Shown here one piece after another: positions 42,798 through 52,463 of a stretch of DNA of 58,894 bases. This DNA comes from Nitrospira sp. CR1.2 (GTDB lineage Bacteria > Nitrospirota > Nitrospiria > Nitrospirales > Nitrospiraceae), in assembly GCA_014055495.1 (NCBI GenBank), contig WIAG01000022.1, positions 1 through 58,894 on the forward strand, given 5' to 3'. A program made the translations under genes and the position numbers. The notes under the pieces were generated by a model. That model was not told the origin of the DNA. It searched no databases and was given only the letters and a program-made list of their open reading frames with translations. How positions within the stretch are numbered: position 1 is the first letter of the stretch; each line of letters starts with the position of its first letter.

Positions 42798-45700
42798 CCT
42801 GCTCACCATGGCCGGCTGCAATCGCCGCTCCTGCCGGGCCGGCGCCGATCCAGAGGTAGTAGAGTACCGGGATCACCACCAACGTCAAGACCGTCGACGC
42901 GCCGACCCCGAACAGCAACGACACTGCCAACCCCTGGAAAATCGGATCGAGGATGATGACGAACGCGCCCACCATCAAGGCCGCCGCCGTGAGCAGAATC
43001 GGCCTGGTGCGAATCGCACCGGCGCGGATGACCGCCTCCAGCAGCGGCACACCTTCCGCCTCCTGGTGTTGGATGAAATCGACCAGAAGAATGGAGTTCC
43101 GCACGATGATGCCCGCCAGGGCGATGAACCCGATCATCGACGTGGCGGTAAAATAGGAGCCGGTCAACCAATGGCCCGGGAGGATCCCGATGAGCGTGAG
43201 CGGAATCGGCGCCATGATCACGACCGGCGTCAGGAACGATTGGAACTGCGCCACGATCAGGAGATAAATCAACACCAGCGCCGCCCCGAACGCCAGACCC
43301 ATGTCTCGAAACGTTTCGTAGGTGATATGCCATTCGCCGTCCCACTTCATGGCGAATCGCTGCTCCGACCAGGGCTGCACCGCATAGTGCTGCGCCAGGC
43401 TATACCCCTCGGGCAAGGTCAACTGTTCCAGTTTCTTGCCGATCCCCAACACGCCATAAACCGGACTTTCGCCCTTCTCCTGACCGGCCATGCCGACATC
43501 GGCCGTCACATAGACGACGGGTTTCAGATTCTTATGATAGATGGCCTTCTCCAGCACCGTCTGCTCGACGCGGATCACTTCCGAGAGCGGCACCATCGAG
43601 CCGGCGGTGCTCCGCAAGGAAAGTTCTCCCAGATGTTCGAGGCCGGTGCGTTCGCTGATCGGCAGTCGTAACATCACCTGCACCGGTCGTTTTTCTTTCG
43701 GCAGATGCACGAGCCCGACATGGGCGCCATCCAGCGCCAGTCGCAGCGTCTTGACGATGTCCTCCGACGGGATTCCGGCCAGCGCCGCCTTGGCCCGGTC
43801 GACGGTGAACACATACTTCACCTGATTCGCCTCCAGGTAATCGTCCACATCCACAACACCGGCCGTTTCTTCAAAGAGACGGCGCACATCGCGGGCGATC
43901 GCCAGTTGGCGTTCGTACTCCGGTCCATAAATCTCCGCCACCAACACCGACTGCACCGGAGGTCCGGGCGGCACTTCCACCACCTTGACATTGGCCCCGT
44001 ACCGCCGACCGATCTGTTGCACGGCGGGACGGATACGTTGCGCGATCTCGTGACTTTGGGCGTGCCTGTCCTCCTTGGCCACGAGGTTGATCTGGATGTC
44101 GGCTTCATGCGGCTGATCGCGCAGGTAATAGTGCCTGACCAGCCCGTTGAAATTGAACGGCGACGCCGTGCCGACATAAGCCTGGTAATCGCGCAACTCG
44201 GGGATCGTCCGCACGTACTCGGTCACCCGTTTCGTCACTCTGGCCGTCTCCTCCAACGTGGTCCCTTCGGGCAGATCGATCACGAGCTGCAATTCGCTCT
44301 TGTTGTCGAACGGCAACATCTTGACCACCACGTCACGCGTGTAGAACAGATACACCGACCCAGCGAGGAACAGGGCGATCACGCCCAGCACCAGATAGGC
44401 CAGCAGCGGATGGGACAACACGGGCGCCAACAAGCGTTGGTACAACCGGTAGGTCCAGCCCTGTTCCGACGCCTCTTCGCCGGCGCCGTGCATCGTGACG
44501 CCGGGCCGATAGCAGGTCTGGCAGAACCAGGGAATGACGACGAACGCGACGAGCAGGGACACGAACATCGCGATGGAGGCATTCACGGGGATGGGCCGCA
44601 TGTATGGCCCCATCAGACCGGAGACGAAGGCCATCGGCAACAGCGCGGCAATCACGGTCAGGGTCGCCAGGATGGTCGGATTGCCGACCTCATCGACCGC
44701 CACCAGCGAGGCCTCACGATGCGGATGCCGCCTGAGCGTCAGGTGCCGATAGGTGTTCTCCACGACGACGATGGCATCGTCGACCAGAATGCCGATGGAA
44801 AAGATCAGGGCGAACAGCGTGACCCGGTTGATGCTGTACCCGATGAGCATGGAGACGAATAACGTCAACGCCAGCGTCAGCGGGATCGCAATCGACACGA
44901 CGAAGGCGGGACGCAGCCCCAGGGTCACCCCCAGAAACACCACCACCGCCACCACCGCGATCAGCAGATGCCAGAGCAATTCGTTGGCCTTCTCGTCGGC
45001 GGTCTCTCCGTAATTGCGCGTGACCGTGACCTGCACGTCGGCGGGAATCACCGTGCCCTTCAACTCGTCGACTTTTTGAATCACGCCGCGGGCGACGGTC
45101 ACTGCATTGGTGCCGGCCTGCTTGGCGAGGGCCACGGTGACCGCGGGAGCTTCCTCCGGGACGCGTCGTTCTTGAAGCGTGTCTCGCAATCCCTCCTGCG
45201 ATTCACGTTTCGCGAGAGACGACCGACCGTCCCCCGGTCGCTCGCCATGCCACACATAACTCGTGGCCTCGGTCGGCCCGTCGATGACGTCGGCCACTTG
45301 CCGCAGGTAGACGGGACGCTGCTCATTCACCCCGACCACCAGGGTCTCAAGATCCTCCTTGGACCGAATGAACCGCCCGGTTTCGACCAGGAAGCTTTCA
45401 TTCCGGCTTTCAAACCGCCCGGTGGGTAGCGCAAGATTCTCACCCTGAATGACGCCGGCCACCCGCAAGGGCGTGAGGCCATAGGCCTTGAGACGCGTGG
45501 GGTCGACCTGCACCCGCAGCTCGCGACTGCGTCCGCCGACAATAAACCCTGCCGCAGTGCCTGGGACCTTCTTCGCATCTTCCAAGACCTGATCGGCCAG
45601 TTGCCGGAGTTGGACATCGTCGTACCTGGCGCTGGACAAGGTCAGCGTCACAATCGGCACATCGTTGACGTCGCGCGGCTTCACTTGAAACGGCAGGGCA

Positions 45701-46089
45701 CCCGGCGGCAACAGATCCTGGTTCGACATCAACTTGTCGTAGAGGTCCACCAGGCTCTGCTCCATCGGCTCGCCCACGTAGAATCGCACGATGACCAAGG
45801 CGCCGCCGGGGCGGGAAATGGAATAGACGTATTCGACGGTCTTGATCTCGGAAAGTTTGCGCTCGATCGGCTTGGTCAGTTGTTCCTCGACGACCTTCGC
45901 GGAAGCGCCGGGAAAGGGCAACCAGACATCCGCCATGGGCACGACGATCTGCGGCTCCTCCTCGCGCGGCGTCAGCAGAATGGCCAGGAGTCCCAGCAGG
46001 AGCACGCCAAGGATGATGAGGGGGGTGAGTTTGCTGCCGACGAAGAGGGCGGCGAGGCGGCCGCTTGGTCCGAGGCGGGGAGTCGTCAT
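42736..46089 (-). CDS. RND efflux pump inner-membrane transporter
   Basis: The 1117-residue protein has the two-fold RND architecture: N-terminal TM1, large periplasmic domain, TM2-6 with IGILVDDAIVVVEN in TM4 (the two Asp of the proton relay), a second periplasmic half, then TM7-12 ending in LTLVVIPVLYYLWIG. The VDD pattern and periplasmic loops place it in the HAE-like group rather than the metal-specific HME group, but substrate is unknown. It is second after the adaptor gene. The terminal 20 codons, a variable Ala/Gly tail, overlap the plus-strand UspA gene. Confidence 0.92.
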   Translation of the reverse strand: MTTPRLGPSGRLAALFVGSKLTPLIILGVLLLGLLAILLTPREEEPQIVVPMADVWLPFPGASAKVVEEQLTKPIERKLSEIKTVEYVYSISRPGGALVIVRFYVGEPMEQSLVDLYDKLMSNQDLLPPGALPFQVKPRDVNDVPIVTLTLSSARYDDVQLRQLADQVLEDAKKVPGTAAGFIVGGRSRELRVQVDPTRLKAYGLTPLRVAGVIQGENLALPTGRFESRNESFLVETGRFIRSKEDLETLVVGVNEQRPVYLRQVADVIDGPTEATSYVWHGERPGDGRSSLAKRESQEGLRDTLQERRVPEEAPAVTVALAKQAGTNAVTVARGVIQKVDELKGTVIPADVQVTVTRNYGETADEKANELLWHLLIAVVAVVVFLGVTLGLRPAFVVSIAIPLTLALTLFVSMLIGYSINRVTLFALIFSIGILVDDAIVVVENTYRHLTLRRHPHREASLVAVDEVGNPTILATLTVIAALLPMAFVSGLMGPYMRPIPVNASIAMFVSLLVAFVVIPWFCQTCYRPGVTMHGAGEEASEQGWTYRLYQRLLAPVLSHPLLAYLVLGVIALFLAGSVYLFYTRDVVVKMLPFDNKSELQLVIDLPEGTTLEETARVTKRVTEYVRTIPELRDYQAYVGTASPFNFNGLVRHYYLRDQPHEADIQINLVAKEDRHAQSHEIAQRIRPAVQQIGRRYGANVKVVEVPPGPPVQSVLVAEIYGPEYERQLAIARDVRRLFEETAGVVDVDDYLEANQVKYVFTVDRAKAALAGIPSEDIVKTLRLALDGAHVGLVHLPKEKRPVQVMLRLPISERTGLEHLGELSLRSTAGSMVPLSEVIRVEQTVLEKAIYHKNLKPVVYVTADVGMAGQEKGESPVYGVLGIGKKLEQLTLPEGYSLAQHYAVQPWSEQRFAMKWDGEWHITYETFRDMGLAFGAALVLIYLLIVAQFQSFLTPVVIMAPIPLTLIGILPGHWLTGSYFTATSMIGFIALAGIIVRNSILLVDFIQHQEAEGVPLLEAVIRAGAIRTRPILLTAAALMVGAFVIILDPIFQGLAVSLLFGVGASTVLTLVVIPVLYYLWIGAGPAGAAIAAGHGEQATVGVQAVREEPTVGAVRRS

Positions 46090-46096
46090 CGGTTCC

Positions 46097-47188
46097 TTAT
46101 TCCGCTCGTGGTGTCGGGAGAGCGGCGGCCGTCACATCCTGCACCAGAGCTCCCTCTGCACCCTGTGTCGCGTCGGCCAGGATCCGTTCGTCGGCACTGA
46201 CGCCCGACAGCACTTCGATCCCCTGCCCCAACGGACGTCCCAGTTTGACCCAGCGCAAGCGTGCAACCTGGTCCTGCTCGACGACAAACAGACCGGCCAG
46301 CTCCCCTCGTTCGATGAGCGCCGCTTTGGGAACCATCAAGGTCCGGCTCACACCGCGCTCCAGCCGCAACCGGCCGAACATTCCGGACTTCACCTTCGGC
46401 TGCTTCGGCAACTCCACCTTGATCGTAAAGGTATGGGTCTGCGGGTCTCCGGCCGGAAGGATCTGCGACACCTTCCCCTGCAGCGGTTCGGGACCCAGCG
46501 CATCAATGACGACCGGAATGGACGCGCCGACCGTGACCAGGCCCACATCACCCTCGGCAACCATAGCCTCCAGCCGAAGCCGGGTGGGATCTTCCATCCG
46601 CAGCAACGCCTGCCCGGGAGACGCGAGTTCACCCACTTCGACCTTCTTCTCCGTGATCACACCATCGAAGGGCGCCTTCACGACGGTGTACCTCAATTGG
46701 GCCAACACGGCTTTCCGGCCTGCCTCCGCGACTCGAAAGGCGCGCGTGGCATTTTCCAGTTCTTGCTTGGAGACGGCATCTTTCTGATACAGGTCTTCCA
46801 TGCGTGTGCGTTGCGCCTCAGCATTGTCGAGTTCCGCCGCCATGCGCGCCAACTCGGCCTTGAGGTCGCGATTGTCCAACACCGCCAGCGTCTGCCCCTT
46901 GCGCACGGGCGTACCTTCCCGAACCAACAACTCATCGATGGTGCCTTGAATGCGACTGGCCAGGGTTGCTTGATACAGGGCTGTGACCTGTCCCGTCACT
47001 TCGACGCTGACGGGCACCTCCCCGACCTTCACCTCGACCACCGACGCATGGATGGTTGGACGGACCGCCATTGTCGGCGCCCCTGCGCCGGGCCGGGACG
47101 GTTCCTCCCCCTGCCCGCACCCGCCAAGGGCCAGTACGACCAGCGCCGTCCGCCAGGCGCTCTTGCTGATTGTGTTACTCCTGAACAC
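46097..47188 (-). CDS. RND periplasmic adaptor (membrane-fusion protein)
   Basis: The 363-residue protein has a lipoprotein-like signal (TALVVLALGGCGQG), a barrel-sandwich and helical hairpin region (ASRIQGTIDELLVREGTPVRKG; ELARMAAELDNAEAQRTRMEDL) and C-terminal beta domains. It couples the pump at 42736-46089 to an outer-membrane channel. Its start overlaps the small DUF2892 gene by 14 bases. Confidence 0.92.
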   Translation of the reverse strand: MFRSNTISKSAWRTALVVLALGGCGQGEEPSRPGAGAPTMAVRPTIHASVVEVKVGEVPVSVEVTGQVTALYQATLASRIQGTIDELLVREGTPVRKGQTLAVLDNRDLKAELARMAAELDNAEAQRTRMEDLYQKDAVSKQELENATRAFRVAEAGRKAVLAQLRYTVVKAPFDGVITEKKVEVGELASPGQALLRMEDPTRLRLEAMVAEGDVGLVTVGASIPVVIDALGPEPLQGKVSQILPAGDPQTHTFTIKVELPKQPKVKSGMFGRLRLERGVSRTLMVPKAALIERGELAGLFVVEQDQVARLRWVKLGRPLGQGIEVLSGVSADERILADATQGAEGALVQDVTAAALPTPRAE

Positions 47189-47363
47189 CGAGCCTCCGTA
47201 ACAACGCCATCATGGGACACCAACCGGTAAACGACGACTGGATCAGATTCGCCGCCACAAAGGCCGCGAAATAATTGTATGCGGGATGGACCGTCGCCCC
47301 CAGCACCACCGAGGCCAACACGAATACCCCCGCGATCAACCGCAACCAATCATTGAGTCTCAT
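47175..47363 (-). CDS. DUF2892 (YgaP-type) small membrane protein
   Basis: The 62-residue protein has LIAGVFVLASVVLGATVHPAY and ends with SFTGWCPMMALLRRLGV. The ATG at 47363 has AGGAGG upstream. The Cys-Pro in GWCP is typical of the domain. First gene of the RND operon. Confidence 0.85.
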   Translation of the reverse strand: MRLNDWLRLIAGVFVLASVVLGATVHPAYNYFAAFVAANLIQSSFTGWCPMMALLRRLGVQE

Positions 47364-47471
47364 CTGTCCACCTCCTTGCTTATCCCGTAGGAGGCCCGCC
47401 AGGGCGAAAGGATTCGCCGAAACCAAGGATTCACCGGCGGATCAAAGACTTATCACCTTCTGCGGGAGGCG

Positions 47472-48497
47472 TCAAAACCGATAGTGCCCGCCGATGGAAA
47501 CGATGGTGTCCTGAAAATCCCGGAGCACGTTCGTCGACGTCCGTTTCCCGTATTGGAAGGACAGCATCACCGTTGCCGCCGTCGACAGGTGATACCGCAA
47601 TTCGGCAATGCCCTGGTGCGTGGCATCGAAGCGATCCACGTGGGTGTCTCCGGCGAGGCCGCTGGTGAAGGTTTTTCGGCGATGCACGTAGGTCAATCCG
47701 AGATCCCATGCTCGAGTGAATCGGAACTCCGCCCCGCCCGACACCATATGCAGGTAGTAGGACACATCATCCGCGAACTGCGGCTGCTCATGACCGTCGG
47801 CCAAACCCCGTTCGTAGAGATAGCTCAGCATCAGCGTCAGCCAGTCCGTCGCTCGATAATCGAGTCGCGGGCCGATCGTCCAGAATGTCGTATTCCGTTC
47901 CGCGAACGAGTCGTTGTACCGCCGGAGGCCGTAGCGAGCGACGAACGTGCCGGTCACGCTCTCGGTGAGGTGCCGTTCGAGTTCGGCCCGCCAATGGTGC
48001 GAACTGACGCGCTCTTCCTGAATGGATCTGGTTCCGGTGCGCCGCTCGAAATTGGGGCCGAGAAAGAGATTGGGCACATAGCGATAGCGCACCAGGACCG
48101 ACGTGGCGCGATCGAGCGAGAAGCGGTCCTGAATGCGATAGTCGGCATGGTTGAAGATGGGATTGTTGGTGTAAATGGCTCCCTGCGCCTTCACGGAGAG
48201 TTCGTTTTTTCCCTGGGCCGTCGGCGTCGAGTGGATCACCTCCAACGCCGGTTCCCAAATGACATCCTCCGGTTTGTCGGCCGACACCACGGTCGGCTGC
48301 GAAGGATCTTCCGTCAAACGAAGTCGACGGGCGGAGGAAAATTGAAACGCGTCGGTCGTATAACTGGTCTTCTGTTCGGCCACCGCGGACCATTGGGCCT
48401 GCGCCGGACCGTCCCAGGCTCCAAGCAGATATCCGCCTGCCAATAGGCACGGACTGCGCAACAGAATGTACAGGAGAACATGACGCCCTGGTTTCAT
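47472..48497 (-). CDS. Outer-membrane beta-barrel protein (341 aa)
   Basis: A signal peptide (ending near GPAQAQ) is followed by alternating amphipathic strands (RATSVLVRYRYVPNLFLG, LTLMLSYLYERGL) and a C-terminal Phe (SIGGHYRF), as expected of outer-membrane barrels. It is unlike TolC, so it is probably not the channel of the pump. The ATG at 48497 overlaps the TauE stop (ATGA, 48494-48497). Family not identified. Confidence 0.75.
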   Translation of the reverse strand: MKPGRHVLLYILLRSPCLLAGGYLLGAWDGPAQAQWSAVAEQKTSYTTDAFQFSSARRLRLTEDPSQPTVVSADKPEDVIWEPALEVIHSTPTAQGKNELSVKAQGAIYTNNPIFNHADYRIQDRFSLDRATSVLVRYRYVPNLFLGPNFERRTGTRSIQEERVSSHHWRAELERHLTESVTGTFVARYGLRRYNDSFAERNTTFWTIGPRLDYRATDWLTLMLSYLYERGLADGHEQPQFADDVSYYLHMVSGGAEFRFTRAWDLGLTYVHRRKTFTSGLAGDTHVDRFDATHQGIAELRYHLSTAATVMLSFQYGKRTSTNVLRDFQDTIVSIGGHYRF

Positions 48498-49297
48498 CGA
48501 GCGGTCTGGAACCCGGCCAGCTTGGCCACATTGACCACGATCAGAATCATCGCAATCGTCACCGTCACCGTGGCGGTGATTCTGCTCATCGTCGCCGGCG
48601 AAAGCCACGCGCCCACCCGCACCCCCGCGAGCATGCCCGAGAGACTGCCCACCAGCACCAGGCCCGTCAACGGCCAATCGATTCGGCCGAACTGCAGGTG
48701 GCCGATCACGCCGCTGATGGAGATGAGTGAAATGATGGTGAGCGATGTCCCGATGGCGACCCTGGTCGGAAATCCCAGCACGACGCTCAGCGCAGGAACG
48801 ACCAGAAAACCCCCGCCGACGCCGAACAGACCGTTCAGCGCCCCCACCACCAACCCGATGGCTCCGACTTTGATCCAGCAGGTCCGAGGGAAATGCGTCG
48901 CGCATCCGTCTTGCTGTTCAGTCTGGTTCACCAGCGCGCGCTGACGGGAGATGAGGGTCCGAGTGAGCAGCAACAGAAGGCCGAAGCAGATCAGCAAGAC
49001 CTCATCAGTGACGAGGTGGTGAGCGAACGCGCCAGCCCAGGCTCCGGCCATGCCCGTCCAGCTGAAGGCGGCAGCCGCTTTGGACTTGACCAGCCCGTGG
49101 CGCCCGTACTCCCAGGCGCCCAGCAGCGAGGAGGTCGCCACGATCATCAAGGACATGGCCGCCGCCTGCCGCACAGGGATGCCTGCGATATAGACCATCA
49201 GGGGCACGCCCAGGATGGCACCGCCCGTCCCGGTCGCGCCCAATTGCAGGCCCATGGGCACGCCGGCCAACACGGCACGGACCGCCTGGTCGATCAT
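48494..49297 (-). CDS. TauE/SafE-family membrane transporter
   Basis: The 267-residue protein has eight helices and the family repeats (GATGTGGAILGVPLMVYIAGIP and NGLFGVGGGFLVVPALSVVLGFP). TauE/SafE members are candidate sulfite, sulfoacetate or small-anion exporters. First in the gene order before the barrel protein. A link to sulfur metabolism is supported by sqr nearby. Confidence 0.9.
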   Translation of the reverse strand: MIDQAVRAVLAGVPMGLQLGATGTGGAILGVPLMVYIAGIPVRQAAAMSLMIVATSSLLGAWEYGRHGLVKSKAAAAFSWTGMAGAWAGAFAHHLVTDEVLLICFGLLLLLTRTLISRQRALVNQTEQQDGCATHFPRTCWIKVGAIGLVVGALNGLFGVGGGFLVVPALSVVLGFPTRVAIGTSLTIISLISISGVIGHLQFGRIDWPLTGLVLVGSLSGMLAGVRVGAWLSPATMSRITATVTVTIAMILIVVNVAKLAGFQTAR

Positions 49298-49345
49298 GCC
49301 GGTTCCTTCTCGATCGTCGCCACGCGAGACCCCGTCCCCATATCG

Positions 49346-49528
49346 TTTAGCCCGGAATATTCATGAATGTCGTCGCGAGGCGTTCGAGACCGAAGCCCGC
49401 CGGGACTTCTCGCAAGCGAGGCCGACGCAGGCGTACTAACGGTCCGTCGAGGAGGCCGAACGAGAACAGCTCCGCCGGGCGAGAGAATCGGACGACGGAG
49501 CAGGCATTCATGAATAATCCGGGTTAGG
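49346..49528. mobile_element. MITE-like inverted-repeat element
   Basis: TAGCCCGGAATATTCATGAATG at 49348-49369 is matched in inverse orientation by CATTCATGAATAATCCGGGTTA at 49505-49526, with two or three mismatches. Between them lie 135 bases with partial dyad symmetry. No transposase frame is present. The right arm covers the TAA of sqr (49524-49526). I believe similar sequences occur elsewhere in Nitrospira genomes, but that is from memory and needs a search. Confidence 0.65.
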
Positions 49529-50771
49529 CCGGCCCCTCCAGCTTGGCGATCCCCATGGCTTTCAAAATCACCTTTTCGTAGTAGGGTTCGCTGACGCCCT
49601 TCTTCATCTTGCGCAAGAAATACTTCTCCAGCGCAATTTTGGCAAGGTGCACCCATTTGCCCTTCTTCGCCCAGGTCACATTGCGCGGGGCCATTTGCGG
49701 CAGGGCCACGAATGCCACCCCGGTGTCGCCCATATCGGCCAGACAGATGGCGTTCCAGGTTGCCGTTTCCCGTTTCGGATCGTCGTCGATATCGGCCTTG
49801 ATGTTGTGCACGGCCGCCGAGACCATCGACTCGATCATGTACCCGGTCTTGGGCGCACCGGTGGGGATCGGTGTCTGCTCCACCGGCGGGATGGCCACGC
49901 AGACTCCCACCGAATAGATATTTTTATACTTGGGATTGGCCTGGTAGGCATCGATATTCACAAAACCCTTCGGATTGCAGAGTCCCGGTGTTCCCGCCAC
50001 CGCATCCACTCCGGCAAAGGGCGGGATGATCATCGAATACCGGAACGGCACCTCCTGGCCCCCATCCAGTACGAACTTCCCCGGCTGTACTTCTTTAATC
50101 GCCTCATTGCAGATCGGCTTGATGGAATGTTCGGCGAACTCGTCCTCCATCAAACGGCGCGAGGCGCCCACACCGGCAAGCCCCATGTGCCCGATGAACG
50201 GTTCCGGCGTCACAAAATAGATCGGCACTTTCTTCCGCAGTTTCTTCTTGCGCAGATCGGCATCCAAGATAAACGCCATTTCGTAGGCAGGACCGAAACA
50301 GGACGCCCCCTGCGCGGCCCCCACGACGATCGGGCCGGGATCCTTCAGAAACGCCTGATAGGTCCCCCAGGCCTGCTCGGCATGGTCCACATTACAGACC
50401 GATTGGGTATAGCCGCTGGGACCAAGCCCCGGAACCGCGCCGAAATTCAGTTTCGGCCCCGTGGCGATGATGAGGTAGTCGTAGGGAACTTCGCCCTTCG
50501 AGGTGATGACACGATTCTGCTCCGGCTCGATCCGGTCAGCCGCCGCATGGATGAATTCCACGCCTTTTTTCTCCAGCACCGGCCCCAAGGCGAAACTGAT
50601 GTCCTTCCTCGTTCGCCACCCGACCGCCACCCAGGGATTGGAGGGCACGAAGTGGAACGAGTCCACGTTGGAAATTACCGTCACTTTGTGTTTCTTGGCC
50701 AGCAACTCCCGGGCTTCATAGGCTGCCGGCAACCCACCGATGGACGCCCCGATAATGACGACCCGTGCCAT
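49524..50771 (-). CDS. sqr: Sulfide:quinone oxidoreductase-like flavoprotein
   Basis: SQR oxidises sulfide and reduces quinone at the membrane surface. The N-terminal FAD motif is VVIIGASIGGLPAAYEA. The redox-relevant cysteines are at residues 126 (SVCNVDHAE), 158 (GASCFGPAYE) and 291 (VGVCVAIPP), close to the pattern of SQR. C-terminal helices attach it to the membrane. A GGGAGGGG site precedes the ATG. A MITE-like element ends at its stop codon. Confidence 0.88.
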   Translation of the reverse strand: MARVVIIGASIGGLPAAYEARELLAKKHKVTVISNVDSFHFVPSNPWVAVGWRTRKDISFALGPVLEKKGVEFIHAAADRIEPEQNRVITSKGEVPYDYLIIATGPKLNFGAVPGLGPSGYTQSVCNVDHAEQAWGTYQAFLKDPGPIVVGAAQGASCFGPAYEMAFILDADLRKKKLRKKVPIYFVTPEPFIGHMGLAGVGASRRLMEDEFAEHSIKPICNEAIKEVQPGKFVLDGGQEVPFRYSMIIPPFAGVDAVAGTPGLCNPKGFVNIDAYQANPKYKNIYSVGVCVAIPPVEQTPIPTGAPKTGYMIESMVSAAVHNIKADIDDDPKRETATWNAICLADMGDTGVAFVALPQMAPRNVTWAKKGKWVHLAKIALEKYFLRKMKKGVSEPYYEKVILKAMGIAKLEGPA

Positions 50772-51129
50772 GATTCCCCTCCCTTCACTGTGGAACCACG
50801 CTCCTACCTCTCACAGACTATGATCCTGCAAGGGGCGCGATCACCAAGTTCTACGCCGGACCTTTCCTGAACTGACACGGCGGCATAGACCGTTCCCGCC
50901 GTACTTGTTAAGAGTCATCCCGCACGATTTGGATTCGAGCATTCTCCAGGTCCGCACTGTCCATGGCTGATTCACACCCTCGCATCTCCTCGAGCCTCGT
51001 GCCGCTCCATGTGATTCGCAATGAAACAATTGGACAGATCGCCGGACCCCTTAGGGGATTTGTCGGGTTGACTTCAGCCTTCTGCGGCCGGTACTTCTAA
51101 CATGGACTATTGTTGAGGAGGGCCGCCTC
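50772..51129. other. Divergent intergenic region, 358 bp
   Basis: Lies between sqr (minus) and the CHASE3 gene (plus). It has a palindrome CCCCTTAGGGG at 51049-51059 and a possible plus-strand promoter, TTGACT at 51068-51073 and TACTTC at 51092-51097 (18-base spacer). A weak minus-strand frame is not convincing. Confidence 0.4.
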
Positions 51130-51828
51130 ATGCTTCATCGTCTCTTGGCCGGCAAGGGCCTGATCATCGTCCTCGCTGTCGGATTCATCGCGGTCGAGTC
51201 GATCGTCGTCGCCTCTTTTCTCAGTTTGGTCCACTTGAAGACCTCCAATACTTGGGCCACGAAGAGCGAAGAGGTGCTGCTGGAGCTGGAACGGATGATG
51301 ATTGCCGTCTCGGGGGCTGAGACCAATCAACGCGGGTATATCATTTCCGGATCCGATGACTACATGCCCCCCTATCGGAAAGCCCTCGTCACCCTTGAGG
51401 ACCAGCTTCACCGGGTCGGAACCCTGACGAGGGACAACAGACTCCAGCAGGATCGAGTGGCCTTTCTTGCCACACAGGTCGAGCAGCGATCGGACGAAAT
51501 GGACCAAGCCATTGTGACACGTCGCACGAAAGGTCTGCCCCCTGCAAAATCGGTCGTGGAGGCGAATCAGCACAATCGAACAATGGAGACGATTCAGGAA
51601 ATCGCCGCGCAAATCCGTGACGAGGAAACCAGGGTGCTCCAGCGCCACCGAGCAGATTCGGAAGCCTGGGCATTTACAACCGGCTCGTTTGCCGTGGCGT
51701 TTTTCATCCTGAATGCGGTCGTCTTCACGTTGTGCGGCCTGGTGATGAAACTGGCGTTGAGCAGCCAATCGCAAGCCGAGCGCCTGCTCCGAACCCTGCG
51801 TCCGTCCACCACCGCGACAACACGGTAA
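51130..51828 (+). CDS. CHASE3-domain membrane sensor without output domain
   Basis: The 232-residue protein has an N-terminal helix (residues 10-32), a periplasmic CHASE3 domain (VLLELERMMIAVSGAETNQRGYIISGSDDYM), a second helix (residues 177-200) and a short tail. CHASE3 normally feeds kinases or methyl-accepting proteins; here no output follows. It stands alone on the plus strand between minus-strand operons. Confidence 0.85.
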   Translation: MLHRLLAGKGLIIVLAVGFIAVESIVVASFLSLVHLKTSNTWATKSEEVLLELERMMIAVSGAETNQRGYIISGSDDYMPPYRKALVTLEDQLHRVGTLTRDNRLQQDRVAFLATQVEQRSDEMDQAIVTRRTKGLPPAKSVVEANQHNRTMETIQEIAAQIRDEETRVLQRHRADSEAWAFTTGSFAVAFFILNAVVFTLCGLVMKLALSSQSQAERLLRTLRPSTTATTR

Positions 51829-51854
51829 GCATTCGCCGCCAGGCCGCTTGCCGG

Positions 51855-51925
51855 ACCGTTGTTCGTATCTCGCTGTTCGTCGTCGGTCCTTCGTATCTCA
51901 TCGTCCGTATCTCATGAAGAGTAAG
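51855..51925 (-). repeat. Word-repeat spacer (GAGATACG family)
   Basis: On the minus strand: GAGATACGGACG, ATGAGATACGAAGGACC and CAGCGAGATACGAACAACGG in sequence. Same words as at 9343-9422. Lies between convergent CHASE3 and CopD-like genes. Confidence 0.55.
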
Positions 51926-51989
51926 GAGTCAGTTTTCTTCGCGCTTCACGGAACTCGTGAATGCCGCTGGTGGACATTTCCCCAACCTA

Positions 51990-52463
51990 TCAGGTGCGGG
52001 CCAGCACCACGGCGAGGAGCAGGACCAGCAGCGCCACGAGCAGCGACAGGCGTGGCACCAGTGCCGAGTACCGGACCAACATCCGGTCCCGGGCACTCCG
52101 TTTCTCTTCCGCCGCTCCCAGAACCCTGCGAACCTGCGGTCCTACCACCAAATCGTGCAACAAGGTCAGGGTGAACAGGAAGGAGGCCACTGAAATTTTG
52201 GCGAGAAAAATCGTCGGCCACTGCCGTGGATCCAGCAGCGGAATCGATCGGCCCACGGCCATCACCGACCCGGTGAGGACGAGCATTCCCATCGCCCCCC
52301 AGACCACAGCCCTGAACCGATAGGCGACGGTTCGAAACAGCGCGACGTGCTGAGCGAAACCTCCATCCCGCTTCAGAACAGGCACGAGCACGACGGACAG
52401 GAATACCATCCCCCCAATCCATACCATGGCCGCCAGCAGGTGAATCCACACCAATGCAAACAC
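51990..52463 (-). CDS. CopD-like membrane protein
   Basis: The 157-residue protein has four helices and starts MFALVWIHLLAAMVWIGGMVFLS, with the WIHLLAA-WIGG pattern of CopD-family membrane proteins. Relatives are linked to copper uptake, but short ones like this are of unknown role. The final helix is Leu/Val-rich. Confidence 0.78.
   Translation of the reverse strand: MFALVWIHLLAAMVWIGGMVFLSVVLVPVLKRDGGFAQHVALFRTVAYRFRAVVWGAMGMLVLTGSVMAVGRSIPLLDPRQWPTIFLAKISVASFLFTLTLLHDLVVGPQVRRVLGAAEEKRSARDRMLVRYSALVPRLSLLVALLVLLLAVVLART

Noticed and set aside
43705-44862. Plus-strand open frame of 385 codons opposite the RND pump
   Set aside because: Antisense to a strongly conserved transporter; no start signal.
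49647-50870. Plus-strand open frame of 407 codons over sqr
   Set aside because: Antisense to a clear flavoprotein gene; no ribosome site or recognisable domain.
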